A DNA stretch of 64,000 nt. Source: Borreliella chilensis (lineage in GTDB: Bacteria; Spirochaetota; Spirochaetia; Borreliales; Borreliaceae). Positions 39,897 to 49,138 of the stretch are shown here, in pieces; position 1 is the stretch's first letter; every line of letters begins with the position of its first letter. Location of the stretch: positions 1-64,000 of the forward strand of contig CP009910.1 of the NCBI GenBank assembly GCA_000808095.1, written 5' to 3'. The notes beneath the pieces are model-generated. The model was not told where the DNA came from. It ran no database searches and saw nothing but the letters and a program-made list of their open reading frames with translations. Made by a program: the position numbers and the translations under genes.

Positions 39897-40568
39897 CTAG
39901 GTTAAATTTACTTTTTCGCCTATTTTAATAAAATAAAGCAATTCTCCAATTGTTGCCACATGATCGCCTACTCTTTCTAAAAAACTATTCAAAAACAATA
40001 TATTTAAAAGATAATCTAAATTTTCAGGATTTTTTTTCATTGCATCAATAACAACACTTTTTTGCTTTGAAAATAATTTATCTATTATATTGTCATACTT
40101 AACTATCTTTAATATTTTAGTAAAATCTCCATCGAAATATGCATCAAAAATATCAGACAACATCTCTTTAGCTGTATCAGCCATTTCTCTTAAAGGCTTA
40201 AAATATAGATTAAGAAAATCAAAATCGTCTAAGTCCGATTCAAGAAGAAGAACAACTCTTACTATCTTAGTAGCATGATCTGCAATCCTTTCAAGAGAAC
40301 TTATTATTTTAATAATTGCTAAAATTTCTCTAAGCTCTGTAGCAACAGGATGCTCAGTAGCAATTATTCTCCCACAAAGATCCTCAATATCGTATTGATA
40401 ATCATCTATTATTTTCTCATCCTCATTGATTATTTTTTTAGCTAAACTTTTATCTTTAGACTCTAAAGCCAATAAAGAGTCATCTATAATTTTGAGCACA
40501 CATTCTTTCATATCCCAAAGATAATCTTTTATTATTTCAAGTTGTTTAGTAAGCCTTCTTCGTACCAT
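39897..40568 (-). CDS. phoU: Phosphate transport system regulator PhoU
   Basis: Helical regulator of the Pst phosphate transporter and of phosphate signalling. The 223 residues form two PhoU repeats, each with a metal-binding E/DxxxD helix: KIINEDEKIIDDYQYDIEDLC in the first and RVGDHVATIGELLYF at the end, with SSLERIADHATKIVRVV closing the first half. No pst genes are adjacent, so the gene is separated from its usual operon. It is followed on the same strand by a TPR-like exported protein gene upstream at 40579. Confidence 0.9.
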   Translation of the reverse strand: MVRRRLTKQLEIIKDYLWDMKECVLKIIDDSLLALESKDKSLAKKIINEDEKIIDDYQYDIEDLCGRIIATEHPVATELREILAIIKIISSLERIADHATKIVRVVLLLESDLDDFDFLNLYFKPLREMADTAKEMLSDIFDAYFDGDFTKILKIVKYDNIIDKLFSKQKSVVIDAMKKNPENLDYLLNILFLNSFLERVGDHVATIGELLYFIKIGEKVNLT

Positions 40569-40578
40569 ACTATATCTC

Positions 40579-41619
40579 CTAAAAAAACCGCTTTAAAAAC
40601 AAATATCTTATCTTGGCTCTCTCATAATAATCACTAAAAGGGTAATTATCAATAACTAACTTGTAGCAATACAAAGCCTTTAAAAAATCTTTATACTCGC
40701 TCTCAGATTCATAAAGTTTTCCCAATAAATAACTATATTTATCTGAAAAAGTTGAATTCCTATACTTAGGAAAGTACAGAGAACTAAAATTTAAAGCAAA
40801 CTCATACTCTCCGCTTATTACTAAAAACTCAAAGATATCAAGATAAATACTCTCGGAAAAATCAACATTCTTTTCAACTAAATATCTAGCATTATCCAAA
40901 ACCTCTTTTTTAATATTCAATTCTATACCAAGCCTAATTAGATTAAAAATGATGCTTTCAAAGCATCTGCTCTTCAATTTTAAGTAATTCTCATAAGATT
41001 CCAAATAATCCCCATTTTTATAATGAATTTCTGCCTTCAATAAAATATATTTATCATCATTAAAATTATACTTATTAAGCAAATCTATTGCTCCTTTGTA
41101 ATCATTTATATAAGACAAATTCAAAGCTCTAGCAATAATCTCTGAGGAAACTGATCTATCAATACCACCATTTTCAAGTTCAAAACGGTTATTATTGTTT
41201 TCTATCCCCTTATCTTGATTAGAATAATCATTCCCGTGTGGAATTTCAACTTTAAACTTTTTTGTAATCTTCAAGATAATTATCTTATTAAACTCATTTG
41301 AATCTTCAACATTTTGGTAGCTAAAAATCAACTTAATTTCACCTTCTTTTTTAAAAGTTTGAAAAGTAAAAACAGCACCCTTATCATAAGACTCTCCAAT
41401 CAACTTAATAAAAGCTCCATTTTCATTGCTTTTAATATAAATCCAAGACTCATCTTTAAAAGAAAGATTAAACTTTGAATCGGTATTGACATTAATATCT
41501 ACTTCTCTGCTGCTAAAATCAAGCTCATATAAATCATTTTGACTTATAAAAGTTGCCTGGGGATAAACTTCAAAAATAATAAATAGCAAACTTATATAAA
41601 TCAAATATTTTTTAATCAT
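40579..41619 (-). CDS. Exported protein with C-terminal TPR-like helices (BB0043-like)
   Basis: Function not recognised. The 346 residues begin with a signal peptide (MIKKYLIYISLLFIIFEVYPQA). A beta-rich N-terminal domain covers about residues 23-150 (FNLSFKDESWIYIKSNENGAFIKLIG), with an Asn/Asp-rich linker near 135-155. The remaining 190 residues are paired helices with TPR-like spacing (EIHYKNGDYLESYENYLKLKS, LGKLYESESEYKDFLKALYCY). It may be a periplasmic scaffold. It overlaps the next upstream gene by 4 bases. Confidence 0.65.
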   Translation of the reverse strand: MIKKYLIYISLLFIIFEVYPQATFISQNDLYELDFSSREVDINVNTDSKFNLSFKDESWIYIKSNENGAFIKLIGESYDKGAVFTFQTFKKEGEIKLIFSYQNVEDSNEFNKIIILKITKKFKVEIPHGNDYSNQDKGIENNNNRFELENGGIDRSVSSEIIARALNLSYINDYKGAIDLLNKYNFNDDKYILLKAEIHYKNGDYLESYENYLKLKSRCFESIIFNLIRLGIELNIKKEVLDNARYLVEKNVDFSESIYLDIFEFLVISGEYEFALNFSSLYFPKYRNSTFSDKYSYLLGKLYESESEYKDFLKALYCYKLVIDNYPFSDYYERAKIRYLFLKRFF

Positions 41620-42017
41620 TCGGAAATTTCTAAAATTTTATCTATTAATTTTTCATTTTCCTTCTCAATATCAATGTTAAATAAATTCTCTTTTTTAATC
41701 CAAATACCCTTGAAAAAATTCTCATCAAGAAATTTATTTTTAATTAACCCATCAATAACTAAATTTTTATTTAAATTTTCATTTAAAAAATCAGGCCTTG
41801 GAATAAAAAAATCATCCATATTTAAACATTCATTTAAATCAAAATAAAAATCTTCCATATTGACTAATTTAAGCTTAGCGTCTAAGTTGTCTTCAACCGA
41901 CTTTTGAGATTTTTCCAACATTTGAGTTGAATAAAAATAAGTAATGCTTGAAACAATAAAAACCAAAAATATTAAAATTAAAAAATATTTTCTAAAACTA
42001 AACTTTCTATCTTGCAT
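41616..42017 (-). CDS. Small single-pass membrane protein, unknown (BB0044-like)
   Basis: A 133-residue protein with a basic N-terminus (MQDRKFSFRKYF), one membrane helix (about residues 13-30, LILIFLVFIVSSITYFY) and an acidic, Asn/Lys-rich extramembrane region without Cys or recognisable motifs. It overlaps the TPR-like gene by 4 bases and lies 25 bases downstream of smc. The pairing with the TPR-like exported protein suggests that the two products work together in the envelope, but this is inference. Confidence 0.6.
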   Translation of the reverse strand: MQDRKFSFRKYFLILIFLVFIVSSITYFYSTQMLEKSQKSVEDNLDAKLKLVNMEDFYFDLNECLNMDDFFIPRPDFLNENLNKNLVIDGLIKNKFLDENFFKGIWIKKENLFNIDIEKENEKLIDKILEISE

Positions 42018-42042
42018 GTTAATTCCCTTGAATCTAACTTAA

Positions 42043-44502
42043 TTATATATTAAACACTTTACTTTCACCATTATCAAGCGTAATGCCTATCAGATTTTCA
42101 CCACCTTCAGAAACATATGCATTATGGGTTATTACTAAGAGTTGAATTTTTTTCCCTAACTCTTTTAAAAGTAAAGAAAGTTTTTTACTATTTTCAAAAT
42201 CAAGAGCTGCATCTATCTCATCAAGCATACAAAAACAAGCAGGAGAATAATAATAAAGTGCAAATAAAAAAGCCATACTAACCAAAGTGCTCTCACCCCC
42301 TGAAAGCATATTATTGCTTTTAACAAATTTATTTGAAAAATTTATTCTGATCTCGACATTATCAGTATTTTCATTATAAAAAAGAATGGCTGTTCCTTTG
42401 AAAATTTTCTTAAAAAAATAAGAAAAATTTTTATTAATCTCATCAAATGCTTCCCTAAACTTTTTATAAATCTCATTTTTTATTTTTTTTTGAAGCTTTT
42501 GTAATGAATATTTTGAAAGTTTTAAATCTTCTATTTGTAAACTTATTTTTTCAAAACGATCCTTAGTTTCATCAAATTCTTTATCAATATTGAAAAATAC
42601 ATAATCACCTAAATTGATTGCATCAATCTCTTTATTCAATAGTTTTCTGTTCTCAAGATCTTCTTCCAATTCAAACTTAGATGACATTCCACTAGAAATA
42701 CTGAAATTTTCTATTTCATCCTTAATACTTGCATTAGAATTCAAAAGAAATTCGTACTCTGTCTGTTTTTTTATATATTCATAATAATTAGTTTTTTTAA
42801 AATCATTTAAAAAATTTAAAGAATTAAAATCTTTATCCTTAAAAGAATCATCACCGGATTTTGAAGCACAAATAAGATTACTTAAATTAAGCTGAATATC
42901 ACTCTTTTCTAAATTCAAATTTTCAAGCTTTGAATACAAACCTTTAAGCTCCTCATCAAGACCATTCTTGGATTCAAATAAAAATGCCAAATTACCATCT
43001 ATTAACTTGATTTCATCTAAATTTTTAAATTTAGAAAACTCTATATACTCAAGCTCCCCCAATATATCATTTAATTGGGATGTCTTTTCTTCGATCAATC
43101 TCTCAGTATTTGTTATTTCTTTAGCAAAATTTGTTTTCAAAGCATTTTTTTCTAGCAAAAATTTCTTCAAATTAACATTTTGATCAAAAATGGGCTCAAT
43201 TTTCTCCTTTAATAAGGATAAAAGATCTTCATCTTTACTTATATATTTGATTAAATTTACCCTAATCTCTTTAATATATTTTATACTCAAAGATTCTTCA
43301 AAAAGCTTAAGGGATTCTAATATATTTTCTTTCAACAAAACAAGCTCTTCTGATTTAGCGCTCTTTAATACAGATAAAATTAAATCTACAAGTTCAAAAA
43401 AATTTTTAGTATATCTATTAATCTCATCACTTATAGAAAAAAATTCATTTTTCTTTTCTTTAAGCAAACTATTTAATTGATATAAATCGTTATTTATAAA
43501 ATTTTTTTTCTCTTCAAATGTAGCTTTGCTTTTAATAAACTTATCTTCTAAATTTATCTTTACCTTTTTTTCTTGCTCTAATTTTTGAATCTTAATCTCT
43601 AGTCCAAGAATCTTAGAATTCATCATTTCAAGATCTTTTTCTAATACTTGAATATTATCCACAACACTTTTTTCTCTAAACGAATAAAATTCTAACTTTT
43701 CCTTAAAGCTAGAAGACAATAATTTACCCAAACCACCTAAGTTTAATTCGCTTTTTAAAGTATTAAGATCAAAATTAATATTGAAAAGCTTTTTTAATGT
43801 TATTGTTTTTTCTAGAGCTTCTAATTTTTGACTCAAATCTTGATGTTTTTTTCTCAAAAGATAAACATTTTTTATGTTGTCATATTTTTGTTTTAAATTT
43901 TCTTGCAAGGTCAACAAAGACAACAAATTTTGATTAGATTGCTTAAGATTTTTAAAGGCTTCTTCTTCTTCAAATTTCAAAACATCTATTCCACTTGCTT
44001 GCTCAATTAAAGATTTAAGGCTTACATTCCTTCCTAAAGAAATGTCTTCAACTTTACCTTGAGTTATAAACATATAAGGAGATTTTTTAAACTGGAACTT
44101 GTTTAAAAGTCTATTATAATCTTGAAGATTTAAAATTTTATTATTAAAATAATATTCGCTTGAACCATCTTTATAAAGACGTCTGCGAATATAAAAATTC
44201 TCTCCAAATTCTCTTAAAGACAATTTTTCATCATTAGTATTACTAAAAAAAAGAGTTATTTCTGCAAAGTTTGATTTTCCTAATTTTGAAACAGAAATTA
44301 AATCCGAAATATCTTCAACTCTTAAAAATTTTAAATCATTTTCTCCCATGCAAAACCGAACAGCATCAATAAGATTGCTTTTTCCACACCCATTAGGTCC
44401 CACAACAAAACTTAAATTTTGACCTATTTCAAGCTCTTGTCTATTTAAAAAAGATTTAAATCCCAAAAGCACTATTTTTTTTAAAACCAAACTAACTCCC
44501 AA
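42043..44502 (-). CDS. smc: Chromosome segregation SMC protein, short form
   Basis: ABC-type ATPase involved in chromosome organisation. Walker A is GPNGCGKSN (residues 35-43), the signature is LSGGESTLVSMAF near 732, Walker B is FCMLDEIDAALD near 755, and the D-loop/H-loop follows with ITHNAY. At 819 residues it is far shorter than typical SMC (about 1150-1200). The two coiled coils are shortened and I find no globular hinge with the conserved glycines in the middle (about residues 360-450). The family call is certain; the missing hinge is by eye. Confidence 0.93.
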   Translation of the reverse strand: MGVSLVLKKIVLLGFKSFLNRQELEIGQNLSFVVGPNGCGKSNLIDAVRFCMGENDLKFLRVEDISDLISVSKLGKSNFAEITLFFSNTNDEKLSLREFGENFYIRRRLYKDGSSEYYFNNKILNLQDYNRLLNKFQFKKSPYMFITQGKVEDISLGRNVSLKSLIEQASGIDVLKFEEEEAFKNLKQSNQNLLSLLTLQENLKQKYDNIKNVYLLRKKHQDLSQKLEALEKTITLKKLFNINFDLNTLKSELNLGGLGKLLSSSFKEKLEFYSFREKSVVDNIQVLEKDLEMMNSKILGLEIKIQKLEQEKKVKINLEDKFIKSKATFEEKKNFINNDLYQLNSLLKEKKNEFFSISDEINRYTKNFFELVDLILSVLKSAKSEELVLLKENILESLKLFEESLSIKYIKEIRVNLIKYISKDEDLLSLLKEKIEPIFDQNVNLKKFLLEKNALKTNFAKEITNTERLIEEKTSQLNDILGELEYIEFSKFKNLDEIKLIDGNLAFLFESKNGLDEELKGLYSKLENLNLEKSDIQLNLSNLICASKSGDDSFKDKDFNSLNFLNDFKKTNYYEYIKKQTEYEFLLNSNASIKDEIENFSISSGMSSKFELEEDLENRKLLNKEIDAINLGDYVFFNIDKEFDETKDRFEKISLQIEDLKLSKYSLQKLQKKIKNEIYKKFREAFDEINKNFSYFFKKIFKGTAILFYNENTDNVEIRINFSNKFVKSNNMLSGGESTLVSMAFLFALYYYSPACFCMLDEIDAALDFENSKKLSLLLKELGKKIQLLVITHNAYVSEGGENLIGITLDNGESKVFNI

Positions 44503-44582
44503 TTAAAATTAAAAATCAACTACTGATAAATCTACAATTTCATATTATAATAAATAAAAATATATTTTTAAAAAGGTCAATC

Positions 44583-45128
44583 ATGATTTGTGGAATAGAC
44601 GAAGTTGGAAGAGGCTGTATTTTTGGACCCATTCTATGTGCTGCTGTAGTTTTCAAAAAAAAAATTAACTTTACAAAAGAACTAGACGATTCTAAAAAGC
44701 TGACAAAAGAAAAAAGAGAATATCTATCCTCACTAATACTTGAAAACTCATATTATGCATTTGCTGAGATTTCAAACATAATAATAGAAAAAATCAATAT
44801 TCACAACGCATCTCTTCTTGCAATGCAAACCGCATATGAAAACTTAAAATTAAATTGCAGCTTGGTACTTGTAGATGGAAAATTTGTCCCAAAAATAAAA
44901 GCAAAAACTGTCAAAGCAATAATTAAAGGAGATTCAATAATCGACGAGATTAAAGCTGCTTCAATTATTGCTAAAGTCAAAAGAGATAAACTGATGGACG
45001 AATACGATAACATTTACCCATTATATTTGCTCAAAAAAAATAAAGGATACCCCACAAAAGAGCATAAAAATGCAATAAAGAAATATGGGGTTTTAAGCCT
45101 TCATAGAAAAAATTTTAAACTAATTTAA
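44583..45128 (+). CDS. rnhB: Ribonuclease HII
   Basis: Removes RNA from RNA-DNA hybrids and single ribonucleotides from DNA. The metal-binding residues are D6 and E7 in GIDEVGRGCIFGPIL, the Asp of VLVDGKF near 98, and the Asp of IIDEIKAASIIAKVKRD near 122. The 181 residues are typical, and the C-terminal GYPTKEHKNAIKKYG is a family motif. The ribosome-binding site is AAAAAGG. It is divergent from smc and convergent with bpuR. Confidence 0.95.
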   Translation: MICGIDEVGRGCIFGPILCAAVVFKKKINFTKELDDSKKLTKEKREYLSSLILENSYYAFAEISNIIIEKINIHNASLLAMQTAYENLKLNCSLVLVDGKFVPKIKAKTVKAIIKGDSIIDEIKAASIIAKVKRDKLMDEYDNIYPLYLLKKNKGYPTKEHKNAIKKYGVLSLHRKNFKLI

Positions 45129-45138
45129 TAAAATAAAA

Positions 45139-45507
45139 TTAATAATCTTTCTTTCTAAATCTCCCACCTGATAAATGGGATTTTTTTTGGAATCTAGAAT
45201 CGTCTAATTTAGACCTCTCTCCATATTCGCCATATCCTTTATTATGCCCCATAGAAGAGCTAATAGCTCCTCCAGCTATTTTCTGCTTAATAACTGCTAT
45301 TGCCTTAAGCAAATTGGATTCAAATTCACCTATATTTTCTTCATATACAAAAATAGAATGCCTTTCAAAATCTCCACTTGGACTTCTTTTACTCTCTACA
45401 ATATTTAAAAAATAATCCCCTTTTCTATTTTCCTTGACATTAAAAAAATAAGTTCTCTCAGACTCTGTAAATAGCTTTTCAGAGTATATTTCCCCTCTCT
45501 CTCCCAT
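45139..45507 (-). CDS. bpuR: PUR-domain nucleic-acid-binding protein BpuR
   Basis: Borrelia PUR-domain protein (DUF3276), known in B. burgdorferi to bind DNA and RNA and to repress several transcripts, including its own. The PUR repeat is [35 protein letters not shown] followed by [20 protein letters not shown]. The C-terminus is a flexible Gly/Ser/Lys-rich tail. The frame extends to a GTG at 45522, but a perfect GGAGGA ribosome-binding site sits inside that extension, seven bases before the ATG at 45507. The start is therefore 45507, giving 122 residues. Confidence 0.9.
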   Translation of the reverse strand: MGERGEIYSEKLFTESERTYFFNVKENRKGDYFLNIVESKRSPSGDFERHSIFVYEENIGEFESNLLKAIAVIKQKIAGGAISSSMGHNKGYGEYGERSKLDDSRFQKKSHLSGGRFRKKDY

Positions 45508-45657
45508 TAATTTCCTCCACACAAGTTTTTGTACTTGATTACTTTTAAGTTAAATTAATTGTACTTATTTAAAATAAAAAATGCTAGCTAAAATTAACAT
45601 TACAACAAATCTTATTGACATAAGTTATTTTTTTTTATATAAATAATACATTGTCTT
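45508..45657. promoter_or_regulatory. Divergent leader/promoter region between bpuR and tRNA-Gly
   Basis: This holds the bpuR leader and the tRNA promoter: TTGACA (45615-45620), a 17-base spacer and TATAAA (45638-45643), leading to a start near 45650, eight bases before the tRNA. For bpuR a TACAAT (minus strand, about 45561) is a possible -10 with no good -35, giving a leader of roughly 45-50 bases in which autoregulatory binding would have to occur. Confidence 0.6.
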
Positions 45658-45729
45658 GCGTCCTTCGTATAATGGTTATTACCTTAGCCTTCCAAGCTAA
45701 TGATGTCGGTTCGATTCCGATAGGACGCT
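45658..45729 (+). tRNA. tRNA-Gly (anticodon UCC)
   Basis: A 72-base cloverleaf. The acceptor arms GCGTCCT and AGGACGC pair fully, and the anticodon stem is TTAGC/GCTAA around loop CTTCCAA, with anticodon TCC at 45691-45693. The T arm GTCGG/CCGAT has loop TTCGATT. The discriminator is T and CCA is not encoded. It reads GGA codons and, by wobble, GGG. No other tRNA is nearby. Confidence 0.97.
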
Positions 45730-45802
45730 TAAATAACAATTATATGCCTTCCAAATTTATAAATGTCTTAAAGCATTATTTGTAAGTAAAAATAATATAA
45801 AA

Positions 45803-46161
45803 TGGAGATGGCGGGAATTGAACCCGCGTCCTAAAAACAATACTATAAGCTTCTACAAGCTTATCTAGTATTTTATTAAGCAATATGGTTTGGAAATACT
45901 AGCAAACCGCCAAATTGCTCCCAAGTATAAAAGTCCCTAAAAATCAACTTGAAAATATTTCTAAGCAAGCTTTGATGTCAAAAAGAGTATAAGTGAACCT
46001 CAAAGCCAAATCCAACAAAACTCCCTGCTAACTTAAGCAGCCATTACAAGGTTTGAGCTTGTAAAGTTATTATTTTTTGCATTTATTTTAGAAGTTTTAA
46101 GAGATTCCCTCTGCCTGCAACTTATAATATTAGCATTTTCAGTCAAATCCAAAACATCCCC
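45803..46161 (-). ncRNA. ssrA: Transfer-messenger RNA (tmRNA)
   Basis: One-piece tmRNA of about 359 bases that rescues stalled ribosomes with SmpB. The tRNA-like ends pair GGGGATG (5', at 46161) with CATCTCC (3'), and the 3' half carries the T arm GCGGGTTCAATTCCCGC. CCA is not encoded. The tag reading frame is 46033-46080 on the minus strand and encodes AKNNNFTSSNLVMAA followed by TAA. The region between the tag and the T arm contains several stem pairs consistent with pseudoknots, which I did not fold. Confidence 0.95.
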
Positions 46162-46174
46162 TCAAATAATTGTC

Positions 46175-46203
46175 ATTCTAACATAGTTAAAAAAAAACAA
46201 CAA
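46175..46203 (-). promoter_or_regulatory. Promoter of tmRNA
   Basis: On the minus strand: TTGTTG (46198-46203), a 17-base spacer containing a run of nine T, and TAGAAT (46175-46180). Transcription would start about 7 bases before the mature 5' end, which RNase P would then trim. Confidence 0.6.
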
Positions 46204-46273
46204 CATTGCCTTATTTGCAAAAACTAAACTAAAATCTTATAATAGTAAATCCGATATTATAAAAGGGAATTTT

Positions 46274-46948
46274 ATGTTTAATGAAATTTTATGGCTTGCT
46301 ATGCTAATTACTACTTATTCATTTCTGGTTATTTTGTTCCTTTTTTTTAAAAAAACCGGACTATTTGCGTGGATTGCAGTGTCAATTATTATAGCAAACA
46401 TTCAAGTTTTAAAACAAATTACAATATTTGGAATTAATGCTACATTAGGCAATATTATTTATGCGTCAGCATATATTGCAACAGACATTCTCTCAGAATT
46501 TTATGGGAAAAAAACTTCAAAAAATGCTGTTTATATTGGATTTATCAGCTTTATTGTCTTTACAGTATTGACAAATGCCCAAATTTACTTTATGTCAAAT
46601 AAAACTGAAGAAAATTTTAAAAGTTTAGAAAGCATTTTCTCTTCAATACCAGCTTTACTAATAGCTTCTCTTACTGCATATATAGTATCCCAATTACACG
46701 ACGTATATCTATATCAGTTTATTAAAAACAAATTTCCTAGATTTTTATTTTTTAGGACCAATGGATCAACATTAGTAAGTGGCCTAATAGATACAATAAT
46801 TTTTGTAAGCATAGCAACCTATTTCCAAGTATTTCCAAAGCAAGCTTTCCTAGATATAGTAATTTCCACGTACCTAATCAAAGGTTTCGCGGGAATTTTA
46901 GGAACACCTTTTATATATTTTGTAAAATATATAAAAATTCAAAAATAA
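46274..46948 (+). CDS. Queuosine-precursor transporter family protein (YhhQ/VUT)
   Basis: A 224-residue membrane protein with about six helices. The family signature is YIATDILSEFYGKKTSKNAVYIGF near residue 73, whose acidic residue and YG occur across YhhQ transporters. In E. coli YhhQ imports preQ0/preQ1. The presence of queA at 20 kb makes uptake of a queuosine precursor the best guess. The ribosome-binding site is AGGGAA. A paralogue follows 64 bases downstream on the same strand. The family is fairly sure; the substrate is inferred. Confidence 0.78.
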   Translation: MFNEILWLAMLITTYSFLVILFLFFKKTGLFAWIAVSIIIANIQVLKQITIFGINATLGNIIYASAYIATDILSEFYGKKTSKNAVYIGFISFIVFTVLTNAQIYFMSNKTEENFKSLESIFSSIPALLIASLTAYIVSQLHDVYLYQFIKNKFPRFLFFRTNGSTLVSGLIDTIIFVSIATYFQVFPKQAFLDIVISTYLIKGFAGILGTPFIYFVKYIKIQK

Positions 46949-46995
46949 AAAAGTTAATACATAAAAAGAAAAAACTTTATCTAACATAATTAATC

Positions 46996-47004
46996 TGGTA
47001 TAAT
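46996..47004 (+). promoter_or_regulatory. Extended -10 promoter close to a start codon
   Basis: TG-G-TATAAT (TATAAT 46999-47004). The expected start site near 47011 is two bases from the ATG at 47013, so the transcript would be nearly leaderless. The -35 is weak. Confidence 0.5.
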
Positions 47005-47012
47005 CAAATGCT

Positions 47013-47714
47013 ATGAACAAGGATATGTTTGATTTAAGCCTGTGGTCAGGAGTGCTACTTTTCACATATATAACATTGGGAATTTTTTACCGATTTTTTG
47101 GCAAGTCAGGTCTTTTTTGTTTTAATGCAATTGTTTCAACAATATCAAATATTGTAATACTACGAAATTTAAAAGCATTTGGAATGTCATTAAATTTATC
47201 AGGTATTACTTTCCTGTCAGCATTGTTCTCTTTAAATCTAATGGTAGAAAAATACAACAAAAAAGAAGCAACAAATTCAGTAATATTAAGTCTTTTACTA
47301 AACATAACTTTCACAATTATGATTAATTTTATGTTAGCATTCAATCACAATAAACTAGACACGTCAAATATTCATTTTAAAATATTGTTCAATAACTTTA
47401 CATACATCTTAACAGTATTAATCGGAACGTATGCATTTTTTTTATCCCAATATATAAACATATTGCTATATAGTTACTTTAAACAAATAAAAATAAAATC
47501 ATTATGGATCATTCATCCTCTATCAAGACTAATTTCTGGGTATCTGGCTAATTTATTAGTTTCAATATCTATAAATGCAATATTTAAATTCCATCCTGAA
47601 GTAAAAAATATTGAACTTACAAAAGGTTCTTTAATTATTACATTAACAATAATTACAATTGATACCATTTTTTATCTATTTTTAAATTCTTGGAAAAAGA
47701 TAAGAGAAATTTAA
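47013..47714 (+). CDS. Diverged YhhQ/VUT-type membrane protein paralogue
   Basis: A 233-residue membrane protein in tandem with the preceding transporter. The shared plan is an opening ITLGIFYRFFGKSGLFCFNAIVSTISNIVILRNL against FLFFKKTGLFAWIAVSIIIANIQVLKQI, and a signature region LFSLNLMVEKYNKKEATNSVIL in place of TDILSEFYGKKTSKNAV. The Tyr-Gly pair is changed to Tyr-Asn and the first acidic residue to Asn, so specificity or activity may differ. The stop codon overlaps that of the methyltransferase gene on the opposite strand. Confidence 0.65.
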   Translation: MNKDMFDLSLWSGVLLFTYITLGIFYRFFGKSGLFCFNAIVSTISNIVILRNLKAFGMSLNLSGITFLSALFSLNLMVEKYNKKEATNSVILSLLLNITFTIMINFMLAFNHNKLDTSNIHFKILFNNFTYILTVLIGTYAFFLSQYINILLYSYFKQIKIKSLWIIHPLSRLISGYLANLLVSISINAIFKFHPEVKNIELTKGSLIITLTIITIDTIFYLFLNSWKKIREI

Positions 47715-48376
47715 GAATTAATAAGGTTTTCAATACATTGATAATTTTTAACAACTTGCCTATAATATTTTAATCTCAAGTTAGATTTCTCAACTTCATT
47801 TAATAAGTAATCAATGTTGCTTTTCCTTAAGCGAATTGCTAAAGAATACATAACTATTGCAACAGCAACAGAAATATTATAACTTTGAGTAAATCCATAC
47901 ATAGGTATTTTTACATATAAATCAGCAGCTCCCAAAACCTCTGAACTAAGACCTGTTAATTCTGTCCCAAAAAATACCGCCATCTTATTGTTAATTGGAA
48001 AATTTTCAAGATTTATTGAATCTTCACTTAAAGATGTAGCCACTATAACATATCCATCAGACTTCAACCTGTCAATGGCAAACTTAGCATTTTTATACTT
48101 ATTTAAATTTATCCATTGTGAAGATCCTAAGGTAATATCTGGATTTAAAGTGTACTTATTCTTTTTTTCAATAACATGAACATCACTAAATCCCAAAATC
48201 TCACCCGTTCTAATAGCGGAGCTTGCATTTTGAGACTGAAAAATATCTTCAAGCACAAAAGTTAAATAATTAGTACGACAACTTAATACTTCTTCAATTC
48301 TGGCTTTTTTTTTACTTGTAATAAATTCAGATAAAACATCTATTCTCTTTAATACATCATTCACAATAAAAATCAA
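47711..48376 (-). CDS. trmH: SpoU/TrmH-family RNA 2'-O-methyltransferase
   Basis: SPOUT-fold methylase, probably for tRNA Gm18. The three family motifs are present: QSQNASSAIRTGEILGF (motif 1, near residue 36), FFGTELTGLSSEVLGAADLYVKIPM (motif 2) and GFTQSYNISVAVAIVMYSLA (motif 3, forming the knot that holds AdoMet). The 221 residues match TrmH (about 229) better than RlmB, which carries an extra N-terminal domain. The 3' end overlaps the transporter gene convergently by 4 bases. Confidence 0.85.
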   Translation of the reverse strand: MIFIVNDVLKRIDVLSEFITSKKKARIEEVLSCRTNYLTFVLEDIFQSQNASSAIRTGEILGFSDVHVIEKKNKYTLNPDITLGSSQWINLNKYKNAKFAIDRLKSDGYVIVATSLSEDSINLENFPINNKMAVFFGTELTGLSSEVLGAADLYVKIPMYGFTQSYNISVAVAIVMYSLAIRLRKSNIDYLLNEVEKSNLRLKYYRQVVKNYQCIENLINS

Positions 48377-48434
48377 ATTTCAAAAATAGTAAATCTGCCC
48401 TCTAAATATATTTCGAATTACAAACTATTTCCTA

Positions 48435-48440
48435 TATAAT
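48435..48440 (+). promoter_or_regulatory. -10 element seven bases before the ung start codon
   Basis: TATAAT at 48435-48440 precedes the ung ATG at 48447. The expected start site coincides with the A of the ATG. The -35 is poor (TTCGAA at 48412-48417). Confidence 0.5.
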
Positions 48441-48446
48441 ACAAGA

Positions 48447-49118
48447 ATGGAAGTAAAAATTGAAGCATCTTGGAAAGAAGTTTTAACCAATGAATTTAAT
48501 AAAGAATACTTTAAAAAACTTGTAAAGTTTATAAAACATGAATATAAAACAAAAAAAGGGAAAATTTTTCCTCCCCCAAAACTTATATTCAATGCTTTTG
48601 ATTCCCTACCATTTAAAGACATAAAAGTAGTAATAATCGGGCAAGATCCATATCATGGAAAAAACCAAGCAAATGGACTTGCTTTTTCTGTAGATTCAGG
48701 AATTAAAATCCCACCATCTTTGCAAAATATATTTAAAGAAATAGAAAGAAGTTTGAAAATAAAAACTATCCCAAACGGAGATTTAAAAAGATGGGCAATT
48801 CAAGGTGTATTTCTAATAAATACAATCTTAACAGTCGAAGAAAGCAAGCCTTCTTCTCATAAGGCTATTGGGTGGGAAATTTTTACAGATGAAGTAATAA
48901 AAATAATCTCTAAAAATCTGCAAAACATTGTATTTATGCTTTGGGGTAATTTAGCAAGAAGTAAAAAAAGGTTCATCGACTCTTCAAAACATCTAATTCT
49001 TGAAACAAGCCACCCATCTCCATATTCAGCAAACAATGGATTTTTAGGATCGAACCATTTTAGCAGTGCTTTACATTATTTAAAAAAACATAATAAAAAT
49101 AAAATAAACTTTCAGTAG
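48447..49118 (+). CDS. ung: Uracil-DNA glycosylase, family 1
   Basis: Excises uracil from DNA. The water-activating motif is [18 protein letters not shown] (Asp near residue 66), and the His loop is [18 protein letters not shown] near the C-terminus. [26 protein letters not shown] is also typical. The 223 residues match E. coli Ung. No ribosome-binding site is seen before the ATG. This is the functional uracil glycosylase of the window, in contrast to the eroded UDG-like gene at 12142. Confidence 0.96.
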   Translation: MEVKIEASWKEVLTNEFNKEYFKKLVKFIKHEYKTKKGKIFPPPKLIFNAFDSLPFKDIKVVIIGQDPYHGKNQANGLAFSVDSGIKIPPSLQNIFKEIERSLKIKTIPNGDLKRWAIQGVFLINTILTVEESKPSSHKAIGWEIFTDEVIKIISKNLQNIVFMLWGNLARSKKRFIDSSKHLILETSHPSPYSANNGFLGSNHFSSALHYLKKHNKNKINFQ

Positions 49119-49138
49119 AATTAATAAATTTAATAACA

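Noticed and set aside
45508..45522. Longer BpuR beginning at GTG 45522
   Set aside because: The extension is the GGAGGA ribosome-binding site itself, which serves the ATG at 45507.
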